Source: Terana coerulea (lineage: Eukaryota > Basidiomycota > Agaricomycetes > Polyporales > Phanerochaetaceae). Taken from it: a stretch of DNA of 64,000 bases. The notes below the pieces were generated by a model. It searched no databases, was not told the DNA's origin, and worked only from the letters and a program-made list of their open reading frames with translations. This document shows positions 32,247-44,600 of the stretch, piece by piece. The stretch's first letter is position 1. Every line of letters begins with the position of its first letter. A program made the position numbers and the translations under genes. The stretch lies in the NCBI GenBank assembly GCA_024811115.1, contig JAKOGH010000835.1, positions 239,113-303,112 of the forward strand. Direction: 5' to 3'.

Positions 32247-34863
32247 GTGGCTCCCAGAATTCCCGTCCTTCTCGTAAGTCGTTCTTGGCAGTCCTCGGCA
32301 TTTGGCTTACGGTGTGCTGATATGTAATTCTCTTCCAAGGGCACGGGATTTATGGGCCATCCTAACAGCGAGGAGCGAGTCTCAGATCCCAAATTGGTTC
32401 AAGAATTCATCGATGTTATGCTTGAGTATGGTCAAGTCGGCATAGACACTGCCCGCATGTATTGCAAGGGCACCTCTGAGCAGGTATGAGTACTACATCT
32501 AGCCCCTCGACCACTCAGCTGTCGATTAATTCCGCAACTAGCTTATTGGAGAGTTGGACATGCGAGGCTCTGCTCGCATTGACACGAAAATATTCCCTTT
32601 GCAGCCCGGCTACCACGCTCCTGAGACGCTGAAGGCGACCTTCAAACAGTCTTTGGATGCTCTCCATGGCAAGAAAATCCGCGTTTTCTACCTTCACGCT
32701 CCGGATCGCAGCGTTCCTTTCGAAGACACCCTTAAGGCTGTCAACGACCTTCACAGGGACGGGCATTTGTGGGTCCATACAACTCATTTACAGGTTATCC
32801 GGCTTACATGCGCGCATAGTGAGGAGTTTGGCCTGAGCAACTACATGTCTTGGGAAGTGGCGGAGATTGTAGGCATATGCAGGCGTCGAGACTTCATCCC
32901 GCCAACAGTCTACGAAGGAATGTACAACCTGCTCGAGCGTACGAACGAAGCGGAGCTCTTTCCGTGCTTGCGCAAGTACGGCATCCGGTTCGCCGCCTAC
33001 CAGGTCCTCGCTGCGGGCTACCTCACCGATCGCTTCTTCATGCCCCCCGCCGAAGGCGACAAGGACGCGGATGTCGCGCTCGGGCGTTTTGACCCCAGCA
33101 ACCCCTTCGCTTGGTTCTACACCAGCCGGTACTACCCTGCGGCCCCCTATGGCGGCCCTTCTGCACATTTAATAGACGCCGTAACAAATTGAAACCCAGC
33201 CGTAAACAACCATAACAAACCGTAAGTAATCGACCGTAACTATCTTCCAACCCCGCCGTAACCTTGATCAGTCGCCGTAACTTTGCTAACTCGCCGGAAC
33301 TACTTGACCGTAACTCTCTGCTATAATCCTAAGTTCCTCGCCGTCGACAACGTTCCACCTATCGTGTCACACAACATACTTGCAAGATGTTGCCGCATCT
33401 CTATCCACGCAACTCGCTCGCCCATGGCTTTGTTGACACCAAGTTGGCGCTATCGCACCTCGACGTACATGATTCCACTATAGCTTGTCCTTGGGACGTG
33501 TGGCGCGTACCGTGCTAAGGAGTGCGTTGGATGGGGACGTGGCAAGTAGAGGGTAACAAATAGGTGCGTGCCAGCCATGCACTCTCACACTCATGGTAAA
33601 CTCACTAGGCGGCTCGACTTGAGTAAACCAAGACCCTTGGCTTCCGACGTTTCATCCTTCAGGGCCCGGCTATATGCTACCACACGCCAGTCGCGTCTTC
33701 GAGCAGTGACCAATACCTTCCAGGAATGTGCTCTTCCACAAGACCGCGAGTGCAAGCTGCCAGCAGCTGCGCTGGCTTGGATTGCATGCACTTCACCATC
33801 GGCGTCGACCAGCTACCACCAGCAGACTGGCACCCCTCTCCAATAGCAAGCACGATTTCAAACCATTGACAAGGCTCAACGGCTATACGAGGAGATGGTC
33901 GTCGACACGCTCGGTGCCCCCGAAGTTACCACACCGGCCTCCACTAATGACTCCGATGACCGCGACTGGCCGACCACATGTGTGAACACACGCCCCCTAT
34001 GGCTGATGTCTATGCCTGTCAGCAGTAAGTGACTGAAGCTGAGTTCGTGCGCACAGCCGGCCGTGTTTCCTGGCCCTCAGGGCGCGGGCCCTGTCCGCAA
34101 AAGCGTGCGGGTGAACAACAACTTGACGCTAGGAGGCAGCTGAACCAAGCTCTTGAAGCGCGGTTCCATGCATATACCTGTGTGGTGCTGTGAGCCCATG
34201 AGCTCAGCTGCAACGCCCGCAGCCTGCATTGCCTACCGGTGAGTGTTTCCGGCAGGGCAGTGTCCATATCACCTTAGCAGGCCTTGGGTAGTGTTGAAGT
34301 TACGCAAAATTAATTAAACCAGCTTGTTTTGCTCATTGACACCCACAGCTGAACTATAAGTATGGATAATGTGAGACGCAGCGAGAGGGTGCAGGAATTC
34401 CGGCCGAGAGGCATGTAATTACGGCGAGTGAGTAAAGTTACGGTGACTGATCAGAGTTACGGCGGGGTTGGAAGATAGTTACGGTCGGTTACTTACGGTT
34501 TGTTATGGTTGTTTATGGCTGGGTTTCAAATTAGTTACGGCGTCTATTAAATGTGCAGAAGGGCCGCCATAGCCCCCGCCATCTCGGAACTGAAGAAAAT
34601 TGTGAACGGCCACGGTCTGACTCTGCAGGAGGTGTCCTATCGCTGGTTGATGTGGCACAGTAAGATGGTCGAGGGAGACCATGGCGTCCTTATGGCTGCC
34701 AGCAAGACGGAACGGCTCACTGAATCCTTGACCGACTGGTGAGCTTGACTTGCCGTGGGCTTTGTCTTACTTGTACTTACCTTTTTACAGTGAGAAAGGC
34801 CCGCTGCCCGAAGAAGTCGTGCGTGCTTGCGAGGAGGCATGGGCAAAGGTCAAGGGGTTGTGA
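32247..34863 (+). pseudogene. AKR7-like gene, copy C: start lost, split by transposon
   Basis: Same exon plan as copy B. The start position, aligned with ATG in copies A and B, is GTG (32247-32249), and the next in-frame ATG lies in exon 2. Exons 2 and 3 are open with GIDTARMY, RIDTKI and YLHAPD. Exon 4 is open up to 33147, where a 1,424-bp inverted-repeat element (33148-34571) is inserted with a 6-bp duplication GCCCCC; the exon resumes exactly at 34578 (AISELKKIVNGHGLTLQEVS). The last exon, ending at 34863, is shorter than in copy B. Coding sequence on both sides of the insertion is otherwise well preserved, so inactivation looks recent. Confidence 0.93.
33148..34571. mobile_element. Non-autonomous TIR transposon, about 150-bp arms
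   Basis: The arms start TATGGCGGCCCTTCTGCACA and are perfect inverted repeats for 38 bp, then similar to about 33300 (left) and 34420 (right). Each arm contains about eight spaced copies of a CCGTAAC-like motif, plausible transposase-binding sites. The flanking direct repeat GCCCCC (33142-33147 and 34572-34577) reconstructs the interrupted exon exactly. The interior has no transposase-like reading. A 6-bp duplication with long arms does not fit hAT, Tc1 or piggyBac; superfamily unassigned. Confidence 0.93.
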
Positions 34864-35164
34864 CAGATTATTTTTTCCTGTTTTGATGGTGCGAAAGTCG
34901 AAGATGATGCGCCCATCTGCATTCAGGCTTCAAGTTGTAATTGAATAGAGCGTGTACTATAACTTATAAGTAAAAGATACGGAACCTCCGTTCAGCAACG
35001 CGAGCGATCGACGTTTACGAAATCGCAGTAGCAAGTACCAAGGCTCATCATGGCATAGACGCAGGAATATTTTGATGGGTGTCGAATATTGAGCGTTCCG
35101 AACGTTGAACCTCACCCCGCGTCTCGGCTTTGAACTTCATCACCACCATGTCCTCAGCTCTATT
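34864..35164. other. Spacer of cassette C
   Basis: AKR copy C 3' flank, similar to the flanks of copies A and B; no gene. Confidence 0.45.
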
Positions 35165-36065
35165 CTAGCCGGCCAAATTTTTGGCTCTCTGTTCACTGCT
35201 GGCTGCCGGAAGACGACGACAATTCCATGACATCTCGTCGGAGCCCACTACAATTAGCAGCCAGAACCGCACGCTGAATGATTCGCTTGAAAATTCAATG
35301 GATAGCCTTGGTGTTTCTGTACACGCTTTGCAAGAATGTTTCTCTCGCAGAAGACAAGGCGCAGCTGGAATATGACCTTGTGGACGCGAATACCGACGCC
35401 AGATACTCAATATTTTGTACAGTTGCCTACCTCGAGGCCCGGGTCCAGGAGATTACCACCTTTCATACCGACGCTGGCGACATTCCAAGAAGATCCTCAA
35501 GTATGCCATGTACAACGCCAAGGCGCAGCTAAATTTTGAGTCCGTTAAGTACTCGTATACGACTGGAGCATGTGATCTCTGCCGCAAACGACACACTTGG
35601 GGTGCCCAAAGATGAGCTCGTGGTCGACGGCATCTTCGCCTATACCCGAAGATGAAAGGCTGGCGTTGCCACTGCGCCCGTCGACAGGAGAATACGAGCG
35701 TTGAAATGAAGGCATAAATCTCGACTCCAATAAACTCCTTCAAGGTCGACGCCATATGCTCGCGAGGTCAGCTCTGCGGAATCGCCTACGGCCATTACCC
35801 TTGTCATTTTTAGTTGTGTTGATGAGGAGAGTTTGAATGTCTTCCTTCCGGTGAGTATTCATGAGTCTTTCTTGGGCGTTGGTCGTATGCGGATGCTGAG
35901 AATATCCGTGAGCTTTCTCTCGCCGAAGTGGTGCCCTTCGGTCTTCAATGAGCCTTTCTGTGTCTCGCGATTTTGTAGGCTTATATGGTCGACTTGGTCT
36001 GGTCACAATCTCTGCACTTGTCAAGAGGGCCCGTGGCGACATCTTCGGTCTATCTTCCGCGGGTT
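35165..36065 (+). pseudogene. Truncated coiled-coil gene of cassette C
   Basis: Pieces in several frames match the cassette B protein: SSEPTTISSQNRTL, then in another frame AEDKAQLEYDLVDANTDARY and VAYLEARVQEIT. Further on, near 35820, DNA matches the KENFNVF segment, and near 36035 the last exon (gacatcttcgg). The N-terminal half and much of the middle are missing, and frames shift repeatedly. It lies downstream of the broken AKR copy C, preserving the cassette order. Confidence 0.8.
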
Positions 36066-36398
36066 GCTGCTGGAAGTATCTCTTTGGCTAGCATGAGCTG
36101 CATCATACATACTCTGATTGGTATTGAAATAAATCGTCCCACCGCAAGTGCCTGGATACGATATTGCTCTTCTTGAGTAATCTCGACGAGAGAAGTGGGA
36201 ACGAGTATAGCACATTTGGTCTTACACAAACGCGTACAGCAGTTTCGGGGATCCACGCAATAAGGTATAGCCTGCCGACGAACAAGAAACAGAAGTGAAA
36301 CCCAAGAACATCCAAACAACATTAGATTAGCATCCAGTGCCTACGACGCCTTCATATGATCCTGAGACGGCAGAACCATCTTCCTTGAGAGTACTTAG
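36066..36398. other. Spacer
   Basis: No gene recognised between the coiled-coil pseudogene and the small minus-strand gene. Confidence 0.4.
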
Positions 36399-36716
36399 CT
36401 ACATAGGACAAGTCGCGGTCAGTTCACGCTCTCGAACAAGACAAGGGATGTACGCACTGCTCCTTTCCCCACTTAGGGCAGCGCCCCCGCCCGGTGCCCA
36501 GCAAGACCCGCTAGCCTTGACGCGATAGACCTGCGCGGGAGCAAGCCCAGGGCAGCCGTCCATCGGCCGAGGACCCTGCGGGTACCTCTCCCATCTCCGC
36601 ATCGCCTCCGTGAACCTGACCTTGTCGGGGCAAGGAACGAAGTGCTTCGCCTCCGGCCCCTCCATGGTCGTCTTCCCGCACTCATGTACCAGCATCGCAC
36701 AGTTGTAGTGGCACAT
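36399..36716 (-). CDS. Small Cys-containing hypothetical protein
   Basis: 105-residue reading beginning MCHYNCAMLVHECG, with Cys and His spaced near the N-terminus and a Pro/Gly-rich remainder. A TATATATA motif near 36925-36935 lies about 210 bp upstream on its strand. An internal GT-AG intron is possible, which would shorten it. Its best support is sequence similarity to the remnant at 31830-31990 downstream of cassette B. Function unknown; no signal peptide. Confidence 0.45.
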   Translation of the reverse strand: MCHYNCAMLVHECGKTTMEGPEAKHFVPCPDKVRFTEAMRRWERYPQGPRPMDGCPGLAPAQVYRVKASGSCWAPGGGAALSGERSSAYIPCLVRERELTATCPM

Positions 36717-39313
36717 GTTCGGTCGTGTCGTAGTGGGTTTGTGAGACGGCGAGGGGAAGTCGAAGGCAGGGGAAGGCGACGGTAGGACGAGACGAAGGTA
36801 GGACGAGGTAAGACAATTAGTCTTGGAGGTTGTTGGCTGCTGGGAAGGCAGGCGGAGCTGGGGAACCTTGAGCGAAGGCGAGAAGGTGACGGTGCTGAGG
36901 AGAGGTCGAAGCTCAGGAAAACTTATATATACGGCGGCTACCTCTGGGACACACGCCGGCGGCCACTGACGCGAGCCTGCCGTGAGACTGCTGCCGACGA
37001 GGCATCCAGAAGTGGCTTGCGCGAAGTCTGTTGTGTCGCTGGAAGTTGACAGTTCATTTCAGAGAGATGCAGATTTCACGAAAGGAACGCATTGTTACTT
37101 GCCGCGCTATTCCCACAGTAAGGCAGTGGCCAGAGGGCCCAACGTGCAATGTGTTTGATGGTGGGCTAAGCTTCCCTTGATTCTTGAGGCATCACGGGAA
37201 GCGCAACATAATCGACGCGGCCGCGAGCTGGACAAATGAACCCGAGAAGATTTATTTGCTCATCAAGGCCAAAATGACTGCAAGCAAAATGAGAATGTCT
37301 GCCCATTTCAGGTCATACCCAGATGATATGAGATGTGCAACAAACGGGCCTAAAGACTTGCGCTTACCATGTTGGATAAATTCGTGGTCCATTTTTAATG
37401 CAGGAAAACCATGCACCAGCAATCTGTCAAATCTGCAGTAAGATAGTACGTAAGTCTCAAATATGAAATAATTAGATAATCGCATTACCACCCACTGTAG
37501 TCCCTCCCGATAAACATTGTGTAGGTGGCCACTACTAGTTCAAGCGAATTGACACGTTGTGGAAGAACCTCCATCATGATGCGAAATTGGCGCAGGGCCA
37601 GTTTTGGCAGGTGAATGCGGGATAAGCTCGATTTCCCAGGTTATGGAAAGGTCTGAATCCAAGTATGTCCTCGCTCTGCGCATGTTAGGCGTAAGGTTGA
37701 CGCTCGCCTGGAAGGCTGCTTACATGGGCATTCGCATCTGCAAACCTCATTTCAAATCAGAATGAGGCGGGCAACCCATTTATGGAGGGTTAGGAAAGCA
37801 CCATATGCATGATCATCCTGAGAGAATGGCCAACTCCTTGCCATAAAATGGCATGTTGATCAATTCTGCAGCAATATTAATCCTTGAGCGACTCTTGCGC
37901 AGACCATTGGAAGACATTGAATTCTAACATATTATGAGTTTATATATGGGCTAGACGTGGCTTCTCAGGAATTAAATCAACGTACTGTGATTACAACCAA
38001 GAGCAAACAATCAGGGGTAGTTGAAATGCAATCCCATGCAAGTGAAAGACTGTTTGAAAACTGTTCCGTGGGGAGGCGAGTGGGAGGCGCCGTGCACCTC
38101 CTGCTGCCACGTGGGCGTTAGATGATGGTCGTGCTCTGCACGAAGCGCCCATGATGAAGAACTGCCCCATCTTCACGTTCTACCCACACCACTTACAGTG
38201 TCTTGCAGGAAAACATGCAGATGGCCGCTTTTTCGCGTTGTTTGTTCTGTACAAATTCATGCCTTTTGGGGTACTGAGTTCCGTGGGGAACTCGGACACC
38301 TTAGCGCATTTCGAGTACTGCAGCCTCAGTTTCTACTCAATGGCTACTAATCATATCTAAAAAGTTGCGCAAATATATCAGCTACGTGCTCGCACAATTT
38401 TGAGATTTTTATGAATAGCCATGCCTGGACAATGAATATTTTGCTCGCGAGAGTCGGAAAGTCGGCCATCATTGGGATCTCGGACAGCATCATTGCCCTG
38501 TCAAATCAAGCAAATTATAAGCGCCAAAGGCGCGTCCGAGAGGGAGCTAGGGATTGTAAGCACTGCTCAATGCCATCCAAAGAGATTTGGGCACCAAGAA
38601 TTAGCGGATCCTTAGTCCATTCTATTCTCCAATTTTATGAATTGCTTTTGCGATTTTCTGAGCTATCTCTTACTGAACCCGAGCGCAGTTTCTGACTCGC
38701 TCTTGATTCTCCCAATGTCTGAACAGATAGCTGTCCGGTTGGTCATAGACTCAACAGCAAATTACGAGATAATTTAATACAAACAATATACGTATAAGAA
38801 AGTCACATAGCAAGTTTCAGATGATTCCATGACGGTCTTGAGCAACGCTTCACCAATTGAATCAGCTTGTTCAGCTCAGAGGCTTGGGCCAGAGAGGTCC
38901 GCAAAAGGTGGGTATTGTGAGCCCGGTACTACCATACAAATTTACTGGATGTGATACAAGTGGAGAAATAGTATTGAGCCATCTATGCTACACTTTATTT
39001 GGGTCTAAACTATGTGGTTTTGCTGCAGGGAGGGGCGAAGAGGTGTTCAGCGGGCCATCAAATTACCAAATTGGGCTATTCCGAGATAGCGCTGGATCGA
39101 ATGCTCCATCATGTTGTCAATTATTGCCCTAAACGTCCTCAAAGTACATGTAAATATAGCTTTCGATGCACTCTATCTATCTATGTAGTTTCTGTAGCTA
39201 AGTATGCACTGTACGGGTTACAATTTGGGACTGTCCGAGATCCTGGGGTGTCCGGGCCGGTGTCGGATCACAGTAATTTCGATGGTCTCGCCCGGAGACC
39301 CGCCGCTTCTGGC
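36717..39313. other. Gene-poor stretch
   Basis: 2.6 kb with only short, overlapping readings on both strands and AT-rich sequence after 37.1 kb. The first 250 bases are GA-rich promoter-like DNA of the small minus gene. I recognise no protein or RNA gene. Confidence 0.5.
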
Positions 39314-39968
39314 TAGTGTTGCCGTGACCTGACTGGAAAGTCGCAAGTCATCAAAGTTAAGTCACACCGCAGTCAAGTCACGTCAATTCATTGGCTGATG
39401 CGTCGGCTTGACTCGGCTTCGACTTGACTTGTGACTGCAGTCACGACTGCATCCCGAGTTGGAAGGTACTGGTCACCCTTGGCGCAAATCGTGCTTTACG
39501 GCCCTCAAACGAGATAAAATACTCACTGAGCCCATTTGACATCATTTTCATGCATCTCTGATTTATTATATACCCTTTTGCTGCCGCGAGAGCGTGCAAC
39601 AACTGAGACTGCGAACGTCAGCTTTAGGCGCCCACCGGGAGCTGGTGCGCGGATCAGCATTATTAGCGCCGGACGTTGATGGAGAAGCCGGTGCCATCTC
39701 CGACGTTTGCAGTCGAATTTCACGTCCCTGCAGCCATACTATGTAGGTAGAGATACTAGGATACGCCATGAATAATCCATAGAGCATGCAACCCACCCCG
39801 AAAATATAGGTATGTGGCTCAGAGGCTGCGGAACTCACTCTGAAGTCGACTGAAGTTGCAGTCAAGTTGATCGGGAACGACTTGACTTGACTTGACTTGA
39901 CTGTCCCAAAAGGATCAGTCATCAAAAGTCAAGTCACAGTCAATTCAATTCAAGTCACGGCAACACTA
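39314..39968. mobile_element. Second hAT-type MITE
   Basis: 655 bp with ends TAGTGTTGCCGTGAC ... GTCACGGCAACACTA, the same outer nine bases as the 17.3-kb element but a different interior built of caagtca/tgactt repeats. The left flank CTTCTGGC is matched imperfectly at the right boundary (6 of 8 bases), with an exact copy of it 7 bp further out, so the duplication is degraded. No coding capacity. Confidence 0.8.
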
Positions 39969-40639
39969 CTTCAGTCTTCTGGCCCATCATCCCGACCTTA
40001 TAAGGCAAAACTTTGTACGGGACAAACAATGTGAAAAATCGCGCGACTGCACGTTTTCCTGCAAGACACTGTGCTTCTGACGCTTGTGTAATATAGACCA
40101 ACAAGACCCTTCGTGGCCAACTCGAACACGGAGAAGGAGAAAGACGTCAGTATGTGGCTTTGCTCACCCCTGGTATTCGAATTCTGTCATTAATATTGCT
40201 CACATGTAGTAAGTGTGCTCGTCAGGGCTCGGCTACCTCCCTAGCACAAAGTCTCCCTTCACTTTACCACTAATCCCACGATTATGCGGTAGGTTGTGAT
40301 GAGCCACGCCCTGCCCATCATATGGCAGGCTGCCACGTCATGCCACATGACGCAGCGCGGTCAAATGCTGGTACGTTGTATGCCTGTGTCGGGCTTCAAT
40401 CGAACGTTTTGACGATCTCAATTTCGCAGACCTCCGCACCTCGAAAAATATCCTTCGAACACGGAAGCAAGACTATGGAAAACGAGACGGCTTGCAGCTC
40501 ACCCCGTGATGCTATGCGGGAGCTCACGACGATCCAGAAGACTACTACTCCCTGCCACAGACCCACAAAGCATTGCGCCGAGGCTCTTTTCGCGGAAAGT
40601 TCAATGGCAATGCATTGTTGGGATCATCACTGTTGGGCG
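39969..40639. other. Intergenic
   Basis: No recognised gene; overlapping short readings only. Confidence 0.45.
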
Positions 40640-40735
40640 TAGGATCTGCGGGAAACTCGTCATAATTTGGACGGCCTTCTTCTGGAGTAGCGTCGGTTCA
40701 TGCTCCTTCCCGACCCGTTCCTGAGCTCGGATAGT
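40570..40735 (-). pseudogene. Divergent-gene remnant paired with 59.2 kb
   Basis: Encodes HEPTLLQKKAVQIMTSFPQI, strikingly like REPTLLQEEMAQIVRSLPRI at about 59250-59330. The nucleotide match continues on both sides (gtgggtctgt at one end, cggg near the other). Each remnant lies upstream of, and pointing away from, one large toxin-like gene. I do not recognise the family. Readings around it are broken. Confidence 0.6.
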
Positions 40736-41631
40736 TCCGCCACCCGCGCTAAGGCTCCGCTCAGCAAGGATACCCGCATTCGAAGAACAAGACAAGGCGA
40801 ATAGCCCTGGCTCGGCCCTGTCAGCAGCTGGCATGATGTGCTCACGGTGAGTGCAGAGACTTGGATACATGTAATTGGGCTAAGATCGGGATCAAGGTCT
40901 TCGACCAGACGCCAACGCTCGCACTGGTCCCGTCGGTGCACGGCCTCAGTTCTCTGCTTCTCCTTGATCCCTCCCAGGTACGGACGCCTCAACGTGCTGG
41001 GTTATGTATCATGTGCATTCAGACTGACGCCGGCTGTCAGGCTTAGACGTTCGGCGGCCGCACTGGCCAATAGCTGTTCGAGCCGTTCCTGGTCTCGACT
41101 TGAAGCTTAACTTCCCGGCGGTACGCGATGTCCAGTAAGGCTTTCATATTACTATTGTGCTCCACGTATCCGAGATGCGAGTACAGAACTCTATACAATC
41201 ATCGTCGCGGAATGAATATTACGGACAAAATTTACTCGAGGTGCTTACTTGGCACCGCATGTCTGCTCAACTATTGGTTTCCAACTCCCATGAAAAAGGA
41301 GAAACCGGAGAACTGCGCGCCAGTGGCACGTTCGTGGTCGCACTCCGCCGATCGGTAGGCTCCAGCCCAATTATTAGTGTTGCACTGACATCTCATTTCG
41401 CTCGGCAGAGTTGCACATCCTCAGGCACAGAATTGTACTTCAACTCCGCCTGACCGCGGTTAGTAGCGGCTAGTTGACCAGGATCTCATCCAGCTCTTCT
41501 GCATCTAGATCCTCATAAAACCACCGTCGAGTGAGAGGTATAAATACCGCGCCAGTCCCCCTGGCTGCTCAGCTCGCCGGACCACCACTCAACATCTGCT
41601 CACTCACCTTTACTGCTCGCTATCACCTGCA
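40736..41631. other. Upstream region of first toxin-like gene
   Basis: No gene supported; it contains the promoter of the 41.6-kb gene. Confidence 0.5.
41539..41546 (+). promoter_or_regulatory. TATA box of first large toxin-like gene
   Basis: TATAAATA 93 bp upstream of the ATG; the sister gene has the same motif at nearly the same distance (58629-58636). Confidence 0.7.
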
Positions 41632-44600
41632 ATGTCTCTCAGTCATGCTATTGCCTTGGCCGACTCCATTAGGCACAAGCTTGATCATGACTCCAAGGAC
41701 CCCAAGTACAAGGCCGTCACCTCTTCCGACGTCGCTGAAGGCGAAGCTCAGAGGAAGAAGGTATAGTTCATGACGCGTCGCGACCGCCGCTCACTATGCT
41801 AACCAGCTATCTTACAGGCAGACGCCGTGTTGACCTCCTCACTTGCTGCAGTGAACCAGACCTTGGCGGCATTGCGCAAGGCGACCGCCGGTGCCAAGCC
41901 CGCCGACGCTGCCGTCGAGGTCCAGAGGAACCCGATGAAGCTTCCGCGTCATCGGGGCACCGCCGCATTTTCTATTCGCTCTACGCTCGCCAATGACAAC
42001 ACACCGGACCCCGCCGTCAACAGCATCATGCAGTCGATGTCCGCGGCCGGCCTCACGCCTGGCGTCTCGAGCCTTAAGGACATGGCGACCGCCATCAAGC
42101 CCATTATTGACAAGTTCGACACTGTTTTGGTAAGCTACACCCACCCGCTAATTATTTACCAAGATTCTCATATATTTCCACAGAAGAGCCTTACTTGAAG
42201 AACTACAACGCAACTTTGAACAGCGTCCCCGTCGTCGGTCTCAAGGGAGACCAGATTGTGTATGTCGAGAGCAAGCCGAACGTCGTCAGCGGCTCGGGTG
42301 TCACTTATGCTTGGTCCTACTTCTCGTCCCTCCCTTCCGACGCTAAGATCGACTCCGCCGACCACGTCCACATGTTCCCATACAAGGGCGACTTTTACCT
42401 CTCCGTTGGACAGTCGGTTTGGAAGAAGGCGCACATCAACCCTCAGGACCCCGCGATCAAGTCCGCGGTCGACAACTGGCCGGCCCTCTACGAAAAGGAG
42501 TGGACGAAGGTCGGCGACGGCATCCTTCCGGCCACTGACCTGCGCGCAGTGATTCCTTTTGCCGTCCTGAGTGCGGATCGCCAGCAGATGGCTTTCCAGC
42601 TTGTCACCCTCGCTGCAGATGGCACGCTCAGCTTCCTTACCACCGATACTTTGGGATCAGGCGCAACGTACGAGGCTCTCAAGTACAAGCAGTCCGACGA
42701 TGCACCTGCAGCACCCCCGAAGTTCACGAAGGCGGCGTACTGGGACGGACACATCGTGGCCGTGGACGATTCCTCGAACACCTGGAACGTTGCACCCAAG
42801 TGGGACGACGGCACGTACACCATTTCCGACAAAGCTGCGATCGATACTGTCTCCGAGTTCACCGCGTCAGATGCGGGGCCGATTGGTCTCCGCGCGGACG
42901 GGTACCTCTACACTCGCGTCGTCGAAGCACCCCCCTCTGGTTCGCAGGACGACGCCAGCTTGAAGTGGACGCGATGGCTCAAGGCGGACGGCGTCATCAG
43001 GCTCGGCGTCGCGTCCCCGGGCGTCATCCTCGACATGAATCTCCTCACCAACACCCTCCGCAGCCGCTACATCGACGTCCAGACCTCGGTTTACCCTGTC
43101 GTCGACCGCATCCGCGCCTTCGGCCTCACCCATACCTTCTACCTCAACGGCGTGGCCAAGGACGCCGATGACTGGCTCAACGCCACCACCGACCAGCAGC
43201 GCGCCCTCGCGATCAAGAACGCGAACAGCTTCGTCGCGCACTACCAGACGTGGTCGAAGATCGTCGGCGGCAGCATCGCGGGCGCGAAGGAGAGCGTCAA
43301 CCTCATGACGACGCAGCTGCACGACGTTCGGATGCAGCTCGAGCAGCAGCTGACGATCCTCAAAGACAAACTGGTCGGCCTGAAGGCTACCCTGAGCGCT
43401 CAGCAGGATGCCCTGTCGAAGCTCAAAGCGGCTTTCTGGGGCTCTATCGCTGCCTTGTTTTTAGGTCAGTGTTCAATCTGAGTTTGCTGCGAGCTGAACT
43501 GACCTGCTCTACAGGTATTGCGATTGCAGTTGCAGGCGTTGTCACCGCCAACCCCTATCTCATTGTCGGAGGCGGCGCTCTGTTCGTCGGGGGCCTTGTT
43601 GCCGCCATCGCCCTCAGCGTCCAGATCACGAAGTTGAACGAGGCCATATCCAATACCGAAGGCCAGATACGAGATGTTAATACCGCGATCAGTGAGCTAT
43701 CGACAATCGTCAGCTCGTTCACGGACCTGGACACTCTCTACGGCTCACTCAACATGTTCTGGGGCCGCATGGCCAACGACGCGTCGTCTATCCGGTCGAT
43801 GGACGAGGCGACGGCGATCCAGATCGGGTCTCAGATTCTCGCGGACAAGAGCAGCATCGACGCCTCGAAGGACCTGACCGGCCAGATGACGGAGGCATGC
43901 CAGGCGTACCTCGATGTTCTGAACTCGCAAGGGATCAAGATCCCCACGCTCTCTGCCGCCGCCGTAGCCAACGGCTCTCCTAACGGCTTTGCTAGGCGTG
44001 CTGCGACCGCGCCCGCTCCGTCTGTCGACGGGCTCATCGCTCAAGCACGTCAGCATCTTGCTCGTGACGACGCACATCACTACGACAAGCTCATGAAGCA
44101 AGCCGTCCGCGCCCATACCAACGAGGTGGCGGATGCCGCTCAGGCCGTCCTTGCGTCTGGGCTGTGGTTCGACGTTCCCTCCCTCGGCTCTGCCGCCAGC
44201 GTCTGGATGCACGACGACCACGAGTTCACGCAGACGACTGACTTCCCCATCGCTCTCCGCCAGGACACCAACGACAAGATCGTCGCCATTGTCAGTAAGG
44301 CCGACAGCATGGACGGCAGCCTCAGCGAGGTCCGCCCGTACGTCCAGCAGATGCTTACAGACGTCATCGGCCTCGGCGAGACTATCCAGGGCTGGACCGC
44401 ACGCTTCCCGACCATCCCTACGTCGAGTTCGGACAAGGACGCGATCGAGAAGCTGCGGACGCAGGCGGTGTCGGCGTGCGAGGGCGCGCAGAACAAGGCG
44501 GCGCTCGCGAACAACAAGTTCGCGGACTTCACGAACCAGGCGCGGGAGTACCAGCAGGGCCTCGACCGGCAGATCCAGACGCAGCAGGACTCGAAGCAGG

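Noticed and set aside
33283..33985. Possible transposase inside the 33-kb element
   Set aside because: Only short readings without a DDE-type or other transposase motif.
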